Shown piece by piece: positions 9,538-20,514 of a DNA stretch of 60,148 bases (within the stretch, counting starts at the first letter, position 1; each line of letters starts with the position of its first letter). Source of the stretch: Comamonadaceae bacterium (lineage in GTDB: Bacteria; Pseudomonadota; Gammaproteobacteria; Burkholderiales; Burkholderiaceae_C); assembly GCA_027485235.1 (NCBI GenBank), contig JAIXRJ010000020.1, positions 1 through 60,148 of the forward strand, given 5' to 3'. The notes beneath the pieces were generated by a model. That model was not told the origin of the DNA and searched no databases. It was given only the letters and a program-made list of their open reading frames with translations. The position numbers and the translations under genes were made by a program.

Positions 9538-11328
9538 ATGCAGCTGGAAGGTCAACACGTGCTGATTCTGGGTTTGGGTGCTTCGGGCTTCGCGATGGCC
9601 CGCTGGTGCGCACACGCCGGAGCACAGGTGACCGTGGCCGACACGCGTGAGGTGCCGCCGCAATTGAGCGCCATGCAAGCCGAGTGCCCGAGTGTGCAAT
9701 TCGTCTCAGGGGCCTTGGCGGCTGGATTGGTCGAAGGCACTGGCGTGCGTGCGGTGTTTCGCAGTCCCGGTCTGACCCCCGAAGCCGTGGCGCCCGTGGT
9801 GGATGCTGCCAAAGCGATGGGATTGTGGCAAGGCGGTGAATTGACCTTGTTTGCAGCCGCTTTGAGAAACTTGAAAAATGAATACGGCTATGCCCCTCAG
9901 GTGCTGGCCATTACGGGAACCAATGGCAAAACCACGGTCACTTCATTGACCGGTCAATTGGTCGAGCGTGCCGGCAAAACCGTGAAAGTGGCGGGCAACA
10001 TTGGCCCCACTTTGCTCGACACCTTGACCAATGCCTTGGCGCAAGCCAAAACCCAGGTCCAACTTGAGGCACAGGCCTTGGCAGAACAGCAGGCGCAAAA
10101 AGCCCAAGACGGGCAAGACGGGCAAGACGGGCAAGACGGGCAAGACGCCCAAAGCCAGTCAGTGCAAGCCGCGGCACCCCTGTTGCAAGAAGGCAAAGTC
10201 TCCGTTCAGGCGTTGGCTGAACAAGAAATGCCTGATGGCGACAATGATCCCGCTGAGACCGCAGGCGAAGCACTTCAGCTTCAGCCCGTGGCCGCCCCTG
10301 CAGTGCAGCACCCGTTGGCGCTGGCTTTGCCGCAAGTCTGGGTTTTGGAGCTGTCGAGTTTTCAATTGGACAGCAGCGAAGGCTTTGAGCCGACAGCCGC
10401 CACAGTGCTGAACATCTCGCAAGACCATTTGGACTGGCACGGCACCATGGGTGCCTATGCTGCAGCGAAGTCACGTATCTTTGGTGAGCAAGGCCTCATG
10501 GTGCTGAACCGTGAAGATGCCCAAGTCATGGCCATGCGGCCAGAACCGATGAAAGTCAAGTTGCAGCGCCCCACGGCGCGCGCATCGGTCACCTTTGGTG
10601 GGGACATGCCCCAGCGGCCGGGGGACTTTGGCATAGAAGTGATGAACGGCATGACGTGGCTGGTGCGTGCCCTCGAAGCCGACGAGACACGCCGTCGCCG
10701 CAAAGATGCCGAAGAGGCGCTGCACATCCAGCGGCTCATGCCCGCCGATGCTTTGCGCATCCGTGGGCGTCACAACGCGGTCAATGCCTTGGCTGCATTG
10801 GCCTTGGCCGGCAGCGCAGGATGCTCACTGGCGCCGATGCTGTACGGCTTGCGCGAGTACCGGGGTGAGCCGCACCGCGTCGAGCCCATCGCGGTGATCC
10901 ACGATGTCGAATACTTTGACGACAGCAAAGGCACGAATGTGGGGGCCACGGTGGCCGCTTTGCAAGGTCTGGGCGCAGACCGCAGCGTGGTGCTGATTTT
11001 GGGGGGAGAAGGCAAGGGGCAGGATTTTTCCCCCCTGGCTGAGCCGGTATCCCGGTTTGCCCGCGCCGTGGTGCTGATGGGCAAAGATGCGCCACGGATC
11101 AGAGAGGCCTTGCATGCCACGGGCGTGGTTCTGCAAGACGCGGGAGACATGACCGAGGCCGTGGCGAAGGCCGCTGCTGTGGCGCAAACGGGTGATGCGG
11201 TGCTGATGTCGCCTGCATGCGCCAGCTTTGACATGTTCAAGGACTACGAGCACCGCGCACAGGTGTTTGTGCAGGCTGTGGCTGACTTGGCTGAAGACGC
11301 CGGTGTCAGCATGGAGGGCGCACTGTGA
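9538..11328 (+). CDS. murD: UDP-N-acetylmuramoylalanine--D-glutamate ligase MurD with ~100-residue insertion
   Basis: MurD adds D-glutamate to UDP-MurNAc-L-Ala. The N-terminal nucleotide fold ([15 protein letters not shown]), ATP loop GTNGKTT at residues 127-133, [18 protein letters not shown] and DDSKGTN blocks are all present. At 596 residues it is well over the usual ~440-500. The excess is mainly an Ala/Gln-rich acidic segment between GNIGPTLLD and the conserved [12 protein letters not shown] (which starts near residue 267). It contains four GQD-type tandem repeats coded by a 9-base DNA repeat. The reading frame is intact through the insertion, and the neighbours are spaced normally, so the gene is probably functional. 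Confidence 0.93.
   Translation: MQLEGQHVLILGLGASGFAMARWCAHAGAQVTVADTREVPPQLSAMQAECPSVQFVSGALAAGLVEGTGVRAVFRSPGLTPEAVAPVVDAAKAMGLWQGGELTLFAAALRNLKNEYGYAPQVLAITGTNGKTTVTSLTGQLVERAGKTVKVAGNIGPTLLDTLTNALAQAKTQVQLEAQALAEQQAQKAQDGQDGQDGQDGQDAQSQSVQAAAPLLQEGKVSVQALAEQEMPDGDNDPAETAGEALQLQPVAAPAVQHPLALALPQVWVLELSSFQLDSSEGFEPTAATVLNISQDHLDWHGTMGAYAAAKSRIFGEQGLMVLNREDAQVMAMRPEPMKVKLQRPTARASVTFGGDMPQRPGDFGIEVMNGMTWLVRALEADETRRRRKDAEEALHIQRLMPADALRIRGRHNAVNALAALALAGSAGCSLAPMLYGLREYRGEPHRVEPIAVIHDVEYFDDSKGTNVGATVAALQGLGADRSVVLILGGEGKGQDFSPLAEPVSRFARAVVLMGKDAPRIREALHATGVVLQDAGDMTEAVAKAAAVAQTGDAVLMSPACASFDMFKDYEHRAQVFVQAVADLAEDAGVSMEGAL
10105..10147. repeat. 9-base tandem repeat CAAGACGGG inside murD
   Basis: Four exact copies of CAAGACGGG run from 10105 to 10140, followed by a partial copy to 10147. 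They encode Gln-Asp-Gly repeats in frame (starting near residue 190) inside the extra segment of MurD. The 9-base unit means copy-number change would keep the frame, so this is a candidate length-variable site. Confidence 0.95.
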
Positions 11329-12626
11329 TGGGCATGCCAACATTTGTGCAAAGCGCACGTGACAGTTTGTGGCGGATGCTGGGTGTTTTTCCTGCTGATG
11401 GTGCGCGTGCACAAACCACTTCTGGCCATGGACTGCCCGTCAATTTGGGGGGCTATGAGTTTGCACGCCAGTCGCAGGGCCAGGCCGCGCGATTGCAAGG
11501 CGTGGACCAAGCCTTGGTCTGGGTGGTGGTGGGTTTGCTCATGTGGGGCATGGTGATGGTCTACTCCGCATCGATCGCGATGCCGGACAACCCCCGTTTT
11601 GCGCGTTATACCCACACCCACTTCTTGATGCGTCACACCATTTCCATGGTGTTCGGCTGTGCTGTGGCCTTGCTGGCTTTTCAAGTGCCTATGGAGACTT
11701 GGGAAAAAATGGCCAGGCCCATGTTTGTGCTGGCCTTGGTCTTGTTGGCCTTGGTCTTGGTGCCCTTCATCGGCAAAGGAGTGAATGGCGCACGTCGCTG
11801 GATTTCATTTGGGGTGATCAATTTTCAGCCCTCGGAGCTGGCCAAATTGGCGACCATCATTTATGCCGCCGATTACATGGTGCGCAAAATGGAAGTGAAA
11901 GAGCGGTTTTTTCGAGCGGTTTTGCCCATGGGGGCAGCGGTGGGCTTGGCAGGTGTTTTTCTGCTGGCGGAGCCGGACATGGGGGCTTTCATGGTGATTG
12001 CCATCATAGCCATGGGGATCTTGTTTCTTGGCGGGGTCAATGCGCGCATGTTCTTCATGATATTTGCGGTGTTGGTCGGCGCTTTCATGGTCATGATTGC
12101 CGCATCACCGTGGCGGCGTGAACGGATTTTTGCCTATCTGGACCCCTTCAGTGCCGAACACGCTTTGGGCAAGGGTTACCAGCTGTCTCACTCATTGATC
12201 GCCATCGGTCGGGGCGAGGTCTGGGGCGTGGGTTTGGGTGGCAGTGTTGAAAAATTGCACTGGTTGCCTGAAGCGCACACCGACTTCTTGTTGGCCGTCA
12301 TTGGTGAAGAGTTTGGCTTGGTTGGCGTGAGCTTGGCCATCTTGGCTTTCCTTTGGTTGTCACGCCGCATCATGGTGATCGGCCGCCAATCGATCGCCAT
12401 GGACAAAGTTTTTTCGGGCTTGGTGGCGCAGGGTGTGGGCATTTGGATTGGTTTTCAGGCCTTCATCAACATGGGTGTGAATTTGGGCGCTTTGCCCACC
12501 AAGGGACTGACGCTGCCACTGATGAGCTATGGCGGCTCGGCCATCATGATGAACTTGGTGGCCATTGCCATCGTCTTGCGCATCGATGCCGAGAACAAAC
12601 TCATGATGCGCGGGGGCCGGACATGA
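11328..12626 (+). CDS. ftsW: septal peptidoglycan polymerase FtsW (SEDS family)
   Basis: FtsW is the SEDS-family glycosyltransferase that works with FtsI at the septum. The product (432 residues from ATG 11328) has a soluble N-terminal stretch of ~55 residues and then about ten membrane spans. SEDS landmarks include [44 protein letters not shown] and [13 protein letters not shown] 11328 overlaps the murD stop by one base; a GTG three bases earlier is also possible. The stop overlaps murG by 4 bases. Confidence 0.95.
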   Translation: MGMPTFVQSARDSLWRMLGVFPADGARAQTTSGHGLPVNLGGYEFARQSQGQAARLQGVDQALVWVVVGLLMWGMVMVYSASIAMPDNPRFARYTHTHFLMRHTISMVFGCAVALLAFQVPMETWEKMARPMFVLALVLLALVLVPFIGKGVNGARRWISFGVINFQPSELAKLATIIYAADYMVRKMEVKERFFRAVLPMGAAVGLAGVFLLAEPDMGAFMVIAIIAMGILFLGGVNARMFFMIFAVLVGAFMVMIAASPWRRERIFAYLDPFSAEHALGKGYQLSHSLIAIGRGEVWGVGLGGSVEKLHWLPEAHTDFLLAVIGEEFGLVGVSLAILAFLWLSRRIMVIGRQSIAMDKVFSGLVAQGVGIWIGFQAFINMGVNLGALPTKGLTLPLMSYGGSAIMMNLVAIAIVLRIDAENKLMMRGGRT

Positions 12627-13687
12627 AGACCAAGTGCGCATTGGTCATGGCCGGAGGCACTGGCGGGCATATATTCCCGGGTTTGGCGGTGGCCGAAGCT
12701 TTGCGCGACGCCGGTTGGCGGGTTCACTGGTTGGGAGCTCCGAACAGCATGGAAAGCCAATTGGTGCCGCCTCGTGGTTTTGCGTTCGAAGCCATCGACT
12801 TCGGTGGAGTGCGTGGCAAGGGTTTGAAAACATTGGCTTTGTTGCCGTTGCGTTTGCTCAAAGCGTTTTGGCAGAGCCTGCAGGTGGTGCGTCGGGTTCA
12901 GCCCGATGTGGTGCTGGGCTTGGGCGGCTACATCACTTTCCCAGGCGGCATGATGGCCAGCCTGTGCGGCAAACCCGTGGTCTTGCATGAGCAAAATTCG
13001 GTGTCAGGCCTCGCCAACAAGGTCTTGGCCCAAGTGGCCGACCGGGTATTCACCGCTTTCCCTCAAGTTTTCAAAACCGGCCAATGGGTGGGCAACCCCC
13101 TGCGCCAGGCTTTCAACGAACAAGCCCCCCCGGCAGAGCGCTTTGCCGGCCGCACCGGTCCCTTGCGCGTGCTGGTTGTTGGCGGCAGTCTGGGCGCCAA
13201 AGCGCTGAATGACATCGTGCCGCAAGCCATGGCCTTGATCCCTGAAGCACAGCGTCCCTTGGTCATTCACCAAAGTGGTGCTAAACAGATCGATGCACTG
13301 CGCGCCAATTACGCCGCTGCCCGCGTTCAGGCCGAATTGACCCCTTTTATCGACGACACCGCCACCGCCTTCGCCCAGGCCGATCTGGTGATCTGCCGTG
13401 CTGGCGCCAGCACCGTGACCGAATTGGCTGCTGTGGGTGTGGCCGCCCTGTTTGTGCCTTTTCCCTTTGCGGTAGATGACCACCAGTCCACCAACGCCAA
13501 CTTTTTGGTCCAGCACGGCGGTGGCTGGGTGGTGCAACAGGCCGAATTGACGGCCGAGTCTTTGGCCACCCGTTTGAAAAATTTGGACCGGGGACAACTG
13601 CTGGTTTGCGCCCTAAAAGCCCACGAACAGAAAAAAACAAATGCAACGCGGGAGGTTGTGATGGCTTGTGAGGAGTTGGCGGCATGA
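12623..13687 (+). CDS. murG: UDP-GlcNAc:lipid I N-acetylglucosamine transferase MurG
   Basis: MurG is a peripheral membrane GT-B glycosyltransferase that converts lipid I to lipid II. The N terminus has the glycine-rich GGTGGH motif at residues 11-16, then GGYITFPGG and [12 protein letters not shown]. The C-terminal domain has [13 protein letters not shown] and the donor-binding segment [12 protein letters not shown]. The start at ATG 12623 gives a 354-residue protein and the typical ATGA overlap with ftsW; the open frame further upstream is not used. It overlaps murC by 4 bases. Confidence 0.96.
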   Translation: MKTKCALVMAGGTGGHIFPGLAVAEALRDAGWRVHWLGAPNSMESQLVPPRGFAFEAIDFGGVRGKGLKTLALLPLRLLKAFWQSLQVVRRVQPDVVLGLGGYITFPGGMMASLCGKPVVLHEQNSVSGLANKVLAQVADRVFTAFPQVFKTGQWVGNPLRQAFNEQAPPAERFAGRTGPLRVLVVGGSLGAKALNDIVPQAMALIPEAQRPLVIHQSGAKQIDALRANYAAARVQAELTPFIDDTATAFAQADLVICRAGASTVTELAAVGVAALFVPFPFAVDDHQSTNANFLVQHGGGWVVQQAELTAESLATRLKNLDRGQLLVCALKAHEQKKTNATREVVMACEELAA

Positions 13688-15093
13688 AACACGCCATTCG
13701 AAAGATCCATTTCATCGGCATTGGCGGATCCGGCATGAGCGGCATTGCCGAAGTCTTGCTCAATTTGGGCTACGCCATATCGGGCTCTGACCTGTCAGAC
13801 AGTGCCACCTTGCGCCGTTTGACAGGTTTGGGCATCCAGACCCATGTGGGCCACAGCGCTGACAATGTGCGCGATGCCGATGCTGTGGTGACCTCCACCG
13901 CCGTCAAGGCGGACAACCCCGAGGTGCTGGCCGCGCGCGAGCGCCACATCCCGATCGTGCCACGTGCCGTGATGCTGGCCGAGTTGATGCGCATGAAGCA
14001 AGGTGTGGCCATTGCAGGCACACATGGGAAAACAACCACCACCAGTTTGGTGGCGAGTGTTTTGGCTGAAGCGGGCTTGGACCCCACCTTTGTGATCGGT
14101 GGGCGTTTGAACAGCGCTGGCGCCAATGCCAAGCTGGGCAGCGGGGATTACATCGTGGTCGAAGCCGACGAGTCCGATGCGTCTTTCCTGAACCTTTTGC
14201 CGGTGATGGCGGTGATCACCAACATCGACGCCGATCACATGGAAACCTATGGTCACGATCTGGCACGGTTGAAATCGGCCTTTGTCGATTTCCTGCACCG
14301 CATGCCTTTTTATGGAACGGCCATCGTGTGTGCCGATGACCCAGGTGTGCAATCGATCTTGCACGATATCGCTCGGCCGGTGACCACCTATGGCTTGATC
14401 GAGGGCGCGCAAGTGCGGGCAGTCGAAGTGCGGGCGGTAGCGGGTCAAATGCATTTCACCGTCCAGCGTCGCAACGGCGTGGTCATGGCCGACTTGCCTG
14501 TGATGTTGAACTTGCCAGGCAAGCACAACGTGCTCAACGCACTGGCAGCAGTGGCCGTGGCTGTGGAGTTGGGCGTGGACGATGCTGCGGTGCAACGGGC
14601 ACTGGCCGGATTCAAAGGTGTGGATCGCCGCTTCCAGCGTTATGGGCAGGTTCGCACGGCCGATGGCCTGGGCCAATTCACATTGATCGACGATTACGGT
14701 CACCACCCCGTCGAGATGGCCGCCACTTTGTCTGCTGCACGAGGCGCGTTTGCGGGTCGTCGATTGGTCTTGGCATTTCAGCCACACCGCTACAGCCGCA
14801 CGCGGGATTGTTTTGAGGACTTCGTCAAAGTCATCGGTCAAGGTGCCGACAGCGTGCTGTTGTCGGAAGTCTATGCTGCCGGCGAAGCGCCGATTGTGGC
14901 AGCTGATGGCCGCTCACTGGCGCGCGCATTGCGCGTCGCTGGCAAGGTCGAGCCGGTGTTTGTCGATGACATCACCGAAATGCCTCAAGCTGTGATGACC
15001 AATGCCCGTGACGGCGATGTCGTGATTTGCATGGGTGCAGGCACCATCGGTGGTGTGCCAGCCAAGATCGTGAATTTGGGAGGTGCGGCATGA
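13684..15093 (+). CDS. murC: UDP-N-acetylmuramate--L-alanine ligase MurC
   Basis: MurC adds L-alanine to UDP-MurNAc, the first step of stem peptide synthesis. The product is 469 residues. It has the N-terminal fold [15 protein letters not shown], the ATP loop GTHGKTTTT at residues 112-120, [21 protein letters not shown] and the C-terminal DDYGHHPVE and FQPHRYSRT blocks. It overlaps murG and ddlB by 4 bases each. Confidence 0.97.
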   Translation: MKHAIRKIHFIGIGGSGMSGIAEVLLNLGYAISGSDLSDSATLRRLTGLGIQTHVGHSADNVRDADAVVTSTAVKADNPEVLAARERHIPIVPRAVMLAELMRMKQGVAIAGTHGKTTTTSLVASVLAEAGLDPTFVIGGRLNSAGANAKLGSGDYIVVEADESDASFLNLLPVMAVITNIDADHMETYGHDLARLKSAFVDFLHRMPFYGTAIVCADDPGVQSILHDIARPVTTYGLIEGAQVRAVEVRAVAGQMHFTVQRRNGVVMADLPVMLNLPGKHNVLNALAAVAVAVELGVDDAAVQRALAGFKGVDRRFQRYGQVRTADGLGQFTLIDDYGHHPVEMAATLSAARGAFAGRRLVLAFQPHRYSRTRDCFEDFVKVIGQGADSVLLSEVYAAGEAPIVAADGRSLARALRVAGKVEPVFVDDITEMPQAVMTNARDGDVVICMGAGTIGGVPAKIVNLGGAA

Positions 15094-16052
15094 GCACTTC
15101 AAGATTTGGAAAAGTCGCTGTTTTGATGGGCGGTCGCTCAGCTGAGCGCGAGGTCTCATTGATGTCCGGGAAAGGCGTGCTCAAGGCTTTGCAAGCCTCA
15201 GGACTGGATGCGCAAGCCTTTGACCCCGCTGAGCGCGATGTGAGTGAGCTCAAGCGCGAGGGATTTGATGTGTGCTTCATCGCCTTGCATGGCCGTTATG
15301 GTGAAGACGGCACGGTACAAGGCGCTCTGGAATTGCTGGGTATTCCTTACACCGGCTCGGGCGTGATGGCCTCCAGCATCGCCATGGACAAAGCCATGAC
15401 CAAACGCGTGTGGTTGGCTGAAGGCTTGCCAACACCCCGCTATGAGTTGCTGCAGCGGGAAAATTTGGCCAGCGTATCCGCTGACCGATTGATCGCAGCC
15501 TTGGGTTTGCCCATGATCGTTAAACCAGCGCGTGAAGGCTCTTCCATTGGTGTGACCAAGGTCACCCGTGCTCAAGCCTTGCCTGATGCATTGGCCTTGG
15601 CCGCGCAATGCGACGCCGACATCCTGTGCGAGCAATGCATCGTGGGCGACGAGGTGACTTGCCCTGTGCTGGGTTCGGGCGATGGCGCCCACGCCTTGCC
15701 GGTGATCCGCATCGTGGCCCCTGAAGGCAATTACGACTACCAAAACAAATACTTCACTGACGATACACAGTACTTGGTGCCAAGCGGCTTGACTGTCGAG
15801 GAAGAGGCGGCCCTTGAATCCTTGGTGGTCAAGGCGTACCAAGTGCTCGGCTGCCGAGGCTGGGGTCGCATTGACGTGATGATCGATGGCACCACGCGCA
15901 AGCCCTATTTGCTCGAAATCAACACCTCGCCCGGCATGACGGGTCACTCGCTGGTGCCTATGTCGGCGCGTGCTGCAGGGATCAGCTACGAAGCCTTGTG
16001 TGAGCAGTTGCTGGGCTCAGCCAGTCTGGATTACCCGGAGGCGCGTCGGTGA
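15090..16052 (+). CDS. ddlB: D-alanine--D-alanine ligase
   Basis: This cytoplasmic ATP-grasp ligase makes D-Ala-D-Ala for MurF. The N terminus [17 protein letters not shown] and the segments [38 protein letters not shown] and the metal-binding end [14 protein letters not shown] are characteristic. ATG 15090 overlaps the murC stop and gives 320 residues; the frame is open 63 bases further 5' inside murC. It overlaps ftsQ by 4 bases. Confidence 0.96.
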   Translation: MSTSRFGKVAVLMGGRSAEREVSLMSGKGVLKALQASGLDAQAFDPAERDVSELKREGFDVCFIALHGRYGEDGTVQGALELLGIPYTGSGVMASSIAMDKAMTKRVWLAEGLPTPRYELLQRENLASVSADRLIAALGLPMIVKPAREGSSIGVTKVTRAQALPDALALAAQCDADILCEQCIVGDEVTCPVLGSGDGAHALPVIRIVAPEGNYDYQNKYFTDDTQYLVPSGLTVEEEAALESLVVKAYQVLGCRGWGRIDVMIDGTTRKPYLLEINTSPGMTGHSLVPMSARAAGISYEALCEQLLGSASLDYPEARR

Positions 16053-16831
16053 AAAAAGCCATGCCACTGCCCATTGATGTGCGGCTCATGAACATTTCTG
16101 CCCAAGTTTTGGTGGCGGGGGTTGTCTTGCTTGCGCTCGGCGGTGGCGCCTTGTGGTTATTGCGTCATCCGGTGTTTGCCATCGAGTCGATCAGCGTTCA
16201 AGGTGAAGTCAGTCGCAACAATGCCGTGACTTTCAAGGCCAATGTGATGCCCAAACTTTCGGGAAACTTTTTCACGCTGGATCTGGATGGGGCTCGGCGG
16301 GCGTTTGAGTCCGTGCCTTGGGTGCGCGCTGCGGTGGTGCACCGCGATTTTCCCAACCGATTGCGTGTTGTTTTGCAAGAGCACCAGCCCTTCGCTTTGT
16401 GGGGGGAGGAAGGCAGCAGCACCTTGATCAACCAGCAAGGCCAAGTGTTCGAAGCCAATGTGGATGAGCTTGAGCTGGATGATTTGACCCGAATGAAAGG
16501 TCCGCAAAGCCTGTCATTGGAGGTGCTGAACATGTACCGTTATCTGCAACCCATTTTTCAGGCAGTGGACATGAGCATTGACCTTCTGGAATTGACCCCT
16601 CGTGGCAGCTGGCGGGTGTTGACGCAAACAGGTGCACAGATGGAGCTGGGACGTGGTTCACAAGCAGAAATCGGTGCGCACTTGCAACTGTTCTTCAACA
16701 CCTTGTCGCAAGTCACATCGCGTTATGGACGAACCTCGACAGCTTTGTTGGGGGCGGATTTGCGCCACAAGGACGGTTATGCCCTGCGCTTGCGTGGCGT
16801 GAGCACGGTCGAAGACATGAAAAAGCCTTGA
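16049..16831 (+). CDS. ftsQ: cell division protein FtsQ
   Basis: FtsQ is a bitopic inner-membrane divisome protein. The 260-residue product has a short cytoplasmic head, a membrane span at about residues 17-37, a POTRA domain ([16 protein letters not shown]..., about 39-108) and the FtsQ beta domain ([18 protein letters not shown] onward). I chose GTG at 16049: GGAGG at 16037-16041 lies 7 bases upstream and the overlap with the ddlB stop is typical. A 37-base gap separates it from ftsA. Confidence 0.94.
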   Translation: MKKAMPLPIDVRLMNISAQVLVAGVVLLALGGGALWLLRHPVFAIESISVQGEVSRNNAVTFKANVMPKLSGNFFTLDLDGARRAFESVPWVRAAVVHRDFPNRLRVVLQEHQPFALWGEEGSSTLINQQGQVFEANVDELELDDLTRMKGPQSLSLEVLNMYRYLQPIFQAVDMSIDLLELTPRGSWRVLTQTGAQMELGRGSQAEIGAHLQLFFNTLSQVTSRYGRTSTALLGADLRHKDGYALRLRGVSTVEDMKKP

Positions 16832-16868
16832 GCGATCAAGCAGGACTTCAACGAAAACGGTGATTCAA

Positions 16869-18098
16869 ATGGCAAAAGAATACAAAGATCTGGTGGTGGG
16901 TTTGGACATTGGCACCTCCAAAGTCATGGCGGTGGTGGCCGAGGTCTTGCCCGATGGTCAGCTCAAGATCGCGGGTCTGGGCATTGCCCCAGGCAACGGT
17001 CTCAAGCGCGGTGTGGTGGTGAACATCGATGCCACCGTGCAAAGCATTCAGCAAGCCCTGAAAGAAGCCGAGTTGATGGCCGATTGCAAGATCAACCGGG
17101 TCAATGTGGGCATCACAGGCAGCCATATTCGGGGCATCAATTCCAGTGGCATGGTCGCCATCAAGGACAGAGAGGTTTCGCAAGCCGATGTCGCGCGCGT
17201 GATGGAAACAGCAAGAGCCATCAACATTTCGACCGATCAGCGCTTGTTGCTGGTTGCGCCGCAGGAATTCGTGATCGACAGCCAAGAGGTCAAAGAGCCG
17301 ATTGGCATGAGCGGCATGAGGCTGGAGGCCAAGGTGCACATCGTGACGGGTGCCCAAAGCGCGGCTGAAAACATCATCAAATGTGTTCGCCGCTGCGGCT
17401 TGGAAGTGGACCAGTTGTTGCTCAACCCCCAATCGTCCAGTTTGGCCGTGTTGTCCGAGGACGAGCGCGAGTTGGGTGTGGTGTGCGTGGACATCGGGGC
17501 AGGAACGACCGATGTGGCGATTTTTGCCAACGGCTCGATTCGACACACCGCTGTGATCCCCATTGCGGGTGATTTGATCACCAGCGACATCGCCATGGCC
17601 CTGCGCACACCCACCAAAGACGCTGAAGACATCAAGGTCGAAAGCGGCTTTGCCAAACAGTTACTGGCCGATCCTGATGCGCAAGTCGAAGTACCGGGCT
17701 TGGGTGATCGCGGGCCCCGCATGCTCAGTCGGCAGGCCTTGGCCGGCGTGATTGAACCGCGCATTGAAGAAATCTTCTCATTGGTGCACCAAGTCATTCG
17801 CGAATCGGGCTACGAAGAAGTCTTGTCTTCAGGGATTGTGCTGACCGGGGGCAGCGCGGTCATGCCCGGCATGATCGAACTGGGCGAAGACATTTTTCTC
17901 AAGCCTGTGCGCCGAGGTTTGCCCAAGTATTCAGGCGGCTTGGCCGACATGGTCAGCCAGCCACGTGCCGCAACCGTCATGGGCTTGTTGGAAGAGGCCC
18001 GCATGGCTCGCCTGCGCGGATTCAAGGTCACACAAAAGAAGAGTTCGGTCAACAACGCCTTTGGCCGCTTCAAAGACTTCATCGTGGGGAACTTCTGA
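16869..18098 (+). CDS. ftsA: cell division protein FtsA
   Basis: FtsA is the actin-like ATPase that tethers FtsZ filaments to the inner membrane. The product (409 residues) has the actin-family phosphate-1 loop VGLDIGTSKV near the N terminus, the 1C-domain region (NRVNVGITGSHI), VDIGAGTTDVAIF (phosphate 2) and VLTGGSAVMPGM. The C-terminal helix ending FGRFKDFIVGNF is suited to membrane binding. I chose ATG 16869 because GGTGA at 16858-16862 provides a ribosome site 6 bases upstream; GTG 16860 is an alternative. Confidence 0.95.
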   Translation: MAKEYKDLVVGLDIGTSKVMAVVAEVLPDGQLKIAGLGIAPGNGLKRGVVVNIDATVQSIQQALKEAELMADCKINRVNVGITGSHIRGINSSGMVAIKDREVSQADVARVMETARAINISTDQRLLLVAPQEFVIDSQEVKEPIGMSGMRLEAKVHIVTGAQSAAENIIKCVRRCGLEVDQLLLNPQSSSLAVLSEDERELGVVCVDIGAGTTDVAIFANGSIRHTAVIPIAGDLITSDIAMALRTPTKDAEDIKVESGFAKQLLADPDAQVEVPGLGDRGPRMLSRQALAGVIEPRIEEIFSLVHQVIRESGYEEVLSSGIVLTGGSAVMPGMIELGEDIFLKPVRRGLPKYSGGLADMVSQPRAATVMGLLEEARMARLRGFKVTQKKSSVNNAFGRFKDFIVGNF

Positions 18099-18159
18099 TG
18101 AATTGGCAAAAAAAGTATCAGGCCAGGGGCAGTCCTCCGGTCTCCAGGCCTTGTCGATG

Positions 18160-18188
18160 TTGACACCCCTTCACCCCACAACAAGCAT
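18160..18188 (+). promoter_or_regulatory. possible ftsZ-proximal promoter
   Basis: The 138-base ftsA-ftsZ spacer contains a perfect TTGACA at 18160-18165. An AAGCAT hexamer follows 17 bases later (18183-18188) and matches the -10 consensus only partly. Extra promoters directly before ftsZ are known in other bacteria. This call rests mostly on the -35 box. Confidence 0.3.
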
Positions 18189-18236
18189 TTAAATCAAAAA
18201 CCCCAGGCAACTGCAAATACATTCAGGAGTAGCACC

Positions 18237-19451
18237 ATGAGCATCGAAATGATCCAGACAGAAGAATTCAAGCAAGGCACACAGATCAAAGTGATCGGTG
18301 TCGGCGGTGGCGGCGGCAATGCGGTCGAGCACATGATCGAGCGCAACGTCCAAGGCGTTGAATTTGTGTGTGCGAACACCGATGCACAGGCTTTGGCCCG
18401 CAGCGCAGCGCACCGGTTCATCCAACTGGGCCAAACCGGCTTGGGTGCAGGCAGCAGGCCTGAAAAAGGCCGTGAAGCCGCTGAAAGTGCAGAAGCCGAC
18501 ATCCGCGCCGCCATCGAGGGCGCGCACATGCTGTTCATTACCGCCGGTATGGGCGGCGGTACGGGCACAGGTGCAGCCCCAGTGATTGCCCGCATTGCCA
18601 AGGAAATGGGCATCCTGACCGTGGGCGTGGTCACCAAGCCGTTCGAGTTTGAAGGGGGTCGCCGCATGTCCAATGCCGACAACGGCATGCAGGAACTCGA
18701 AGCCAATGTGGATTCCTTGATCGTGGTCCTGAACGAAAAGCTGCTGGACTTGCCCGGCGGCGAAGACATGACCCAGGACGAGGCTTTTGCCCATGCCAAC
18801 GACGTGCTGAAAAACGCAGTGGGTGGTATCGCTGAGATCATCAACGTGCCAGGCCATGTGAACGTCGACTTTGAAGACGTGCGCACCGTGATGGGTGAGC
18901 CTGGCAAAGCCATGATGGGCACGGCAGCGGCCAGCGGCCCCGACCGAGCCCGCATCGCCGCCGAACAAGCCGTGGCCTGCCCATTGCTGGAAGGTGTGGA
19001 CTTGTCGGGTGCCAAGGGCGTGCTGGTGCTGATCAGTGCCGCCAAAGGCTCTTTGAAACTGTCCGAATCCAAACAGGCGATGAACACCATCCGCGCTTAC
19101 GCCTCAGAAAACGCGCATGTGATCTATGGCACCGCCTACGACGAAAGTTTGGGCGACGAGATCCGCGTGACCGTGGTGGCCACAGGCCTGTCCAAGCAAG
19201 GTGTTCGCCGTACCGCTCCTCCGCTGCAAGTGCTGCGCACCGGCACCGACAACGCCCCCTTCATCATGAACGGTCAAGATGCCGTGGCCCCCACGCTCAA
19301 CACAGCATCGCCAGCGGCGGCCAGTGGCGTGAACATTCCAGCTTATTGGCGCAACAACCGCACCCATGCCGCCACGCGTGTGGACGGCATGTCGGCCGCC
19401 GGCATGGACGACATTGAGATTCCTGCTTTCCTGCGCAAGCAAGCGGACTGA
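18237..19451 (+). CDS. ftsZ: cell division protein FtsZ
   Basis: FtsZ is the tubulin-like GTPase that forms the division ring. The 404-residue product has the tubulin signature GGGTGTG at residues 106-112, the N-terminal IKVIGVGGGGGNAV, a variable linker rich in Ala/Thr/Asn, and the conserved C-terminal peptide at residues 389-404 (GMDDIEIPAFLRKQAD) that docks FtsA, ZipA, MinC and other partners. CAGGAG a few bases upstream supports ATG 18237. A gapless near-copy of the last 34 residues occurs inside the VWA protein at 51723-53402 (see findings). Confidence 0.98.
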   Translation: MSIEMIQTEEFKQGTQIKVIGVGGGGGNAVEHMIERNVQGVEFVCANTDAQALARSAAHRFIQLGQTGLGAGSRPEKGREAAESAEADIRAAIEGAHMLFITAGMGGGTGTGAAPVIARIAKEMGILTVGVVTKPFEFEGGRRMSNADNGMQELEANVDSLIVVLNEKLLDLPGGEDMTQDEAFAHANDVLKNAVGGIAEIINVPGHVNVDFEDVRTVMGEPGKAMMGTAAASGPDRARIAAEQAVACPLLEGVDLSGAKGVLVLISAAKGSLKLSESKQAMNTIRAYASENAHVIYGTAYDESLGDEIRVTVVATGLSKQGVRRTAPPLQVLRTGTDNAPFIMNGQDAVAPTLNTASPAAASGVNIPAYWRNNRTHAATRVDGMSAAGMDDIEIPAFLRKQAD

Positions 19452-19483
19452 TCTGGATTTGCTCAATCATTTGAGGGGCTTTC

Positions 19484-19515
19484 AAGGCCGGAGGGGTGTT
19501 CGCCTGTCCGGCCTT
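19484..19515 (+). terminator. likely terminator after ftsZ
   Basis: AAGGCCGGA at 19484-19492 pairs with TCCGGCCTT at 19507-19515 around a 14-base loop, followed by TTTGATGCTTTT. The stem is strong but the T tract is broken. It sits between ftsZ and lpxC and may separate lpxC from the dcw transcript. Confidence 0.5.
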
Positions 19516-19556
19516 TGATGCTTTTCCGGCTCAGCACAAGGCAAAGCGTGGCCCTT

Positions 19557-19562
19557 TAGAAT
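19557..19562 (+). promoter_or_regulatory. -10-like box 6 bases before lpxC ATG
   Basis: TAGAAT at 19557-19562 ends 6 bases before the lpxC ATG, and no Shine-Dalgarno lies upstream of that ATG. If this is a -10 element, transcription would begin at or next to the start codon. I see no good -35 hexamer, so the call is weak on its own; it fits a recurring pattern in this window. Confidence 0.35.
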
Positions 19563-19568
19563 CCAAGA

Positions 19569-20492
19569 ATGCTTGCACAACGCACCCTCAAAAGTTTGAC
19601 CAAAGCCGTTGGCGTGGGCCTGCACAGTGGCCAACGTGTTGAGTTGACTTTGCGCCCTGCATCGCCAGACACAGGCATCGTTTTTCGGCGTGTCGATTTG
19701 CCTGATCCGGTCGACATCCCCGTGAAGGCCGAATCGGTGACCGATACCCGTTTGGCCTCGACCATTTCTGTTGGTCAAGCCAAGGTGCACACCGTGGAGC
19801 ACCTGATGTCGGCTTGTGCCGGTTTGGGCATCGACAACCTGTACGTCGACATCACGGCCGAAGAGGTGCCCATTCTGGACGGTTCTGCCTCGTCTTTTGT
19901 TTTTTTATTGCAAAGCGCTGGGGTGGTGGAGCAAGCCGCGCCCAAGCGGTTTATCCGAGTGCTCAAGCCCGTGCAAGTCAGTGACGGGGAAGGACAAAAC
20001 ATCAAATGGGCACGCCTTGAGCCCTACCATGGTTACAAGCTCAGTTTCGAAATCGAATTCCACCATCCCGCCGTCGATTCGACCGGTCAACAAGTGGTGT
20101 TTGACATGTCCGATGGCGTGTACGCCCGTGACATTGCCCGTGCTCGCACTTTCGGCTTCACCAAAGATGTGGAAACGATGCGCGCCAATGGCCTCGCTTT
20201 GGGCGGAGGCTTGGACAATGCGATCGTGATGGACGATTACAAAGTGCTCAACGCCGATGGCCTGCGTTACGACGATGAATTCGTCAAACACAAGATCCTC
20301 GATGCGATGGGGGATTTGTACATTGTGGGACACCCCTTGTTGGCGGCTTACAGCGCATTTCGTTCCGGCCATGCCATGAACAACCAGCTTTTGCGGGCTT
20401 TGTTGGCGCAAGCCGATGCCTATGAAATCGTGACGTTTGACAACGCCGCACTGGCTCCGAGGGGTTTTGCGGCTTTGCAACCGGCTTGGTGA
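19569..20492 (+). CDS. lpxC: UDP-3-O-acyl-N-acetylglucosamine deacetylase LpxC
   Basis: LpxC is the zinc-dependent deacetylase that commits precursors to lipid A synthesis in the cytoplasm. The 307-residue product starts [21 protein letters not shown] and has the zinc/catalytic motifs [18 protein letters not shown] and the C-terminal [13 protein letters not shown]. It closes the dcw cluster, as in many Proteobacteria, after a hairpin that probably ends the ftsZ transcript. No ribosome-binding site is evident before the ATG. Confidence 0.97.
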   Translation: MLAQRTLKSLTKAVGVGLHSGQRVELTLRPASPDTGIVFRRVDLPDPVDIPVKAESVTDTRLASTISVGQAKVHTVEHLMSACAGLGIDNLYVDITAEEVPILDGSASSFVFLLQSAGVVEQAAPKRFIRVLKPVQVSDGEGQNIKWARLEPYHGYKLSFEIEFHHPAVDSTGQQVVFDMSDGVYARDIARARTFGFTKDVETMRANGLALGGGLDNAIVMDDYKVLNADGLRYDDEFVKHKILDAMGDLYIVGHPLLAAYSAFRSGHAMNNQLLRALLAQADAYEIVTFDNAALAPRGFAALQPAW

Positions 20493-20514
20493 TGCTTCAA
20501 AGCCCTGGTCGCCC

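Noticed and set aside
10105..10147. GQD repeat in murD considered as a frameshift or assembly artefact
   Set aside because: The unit is 9 bases, the frame stays open, and conserved MurD motifs continue on both sides.
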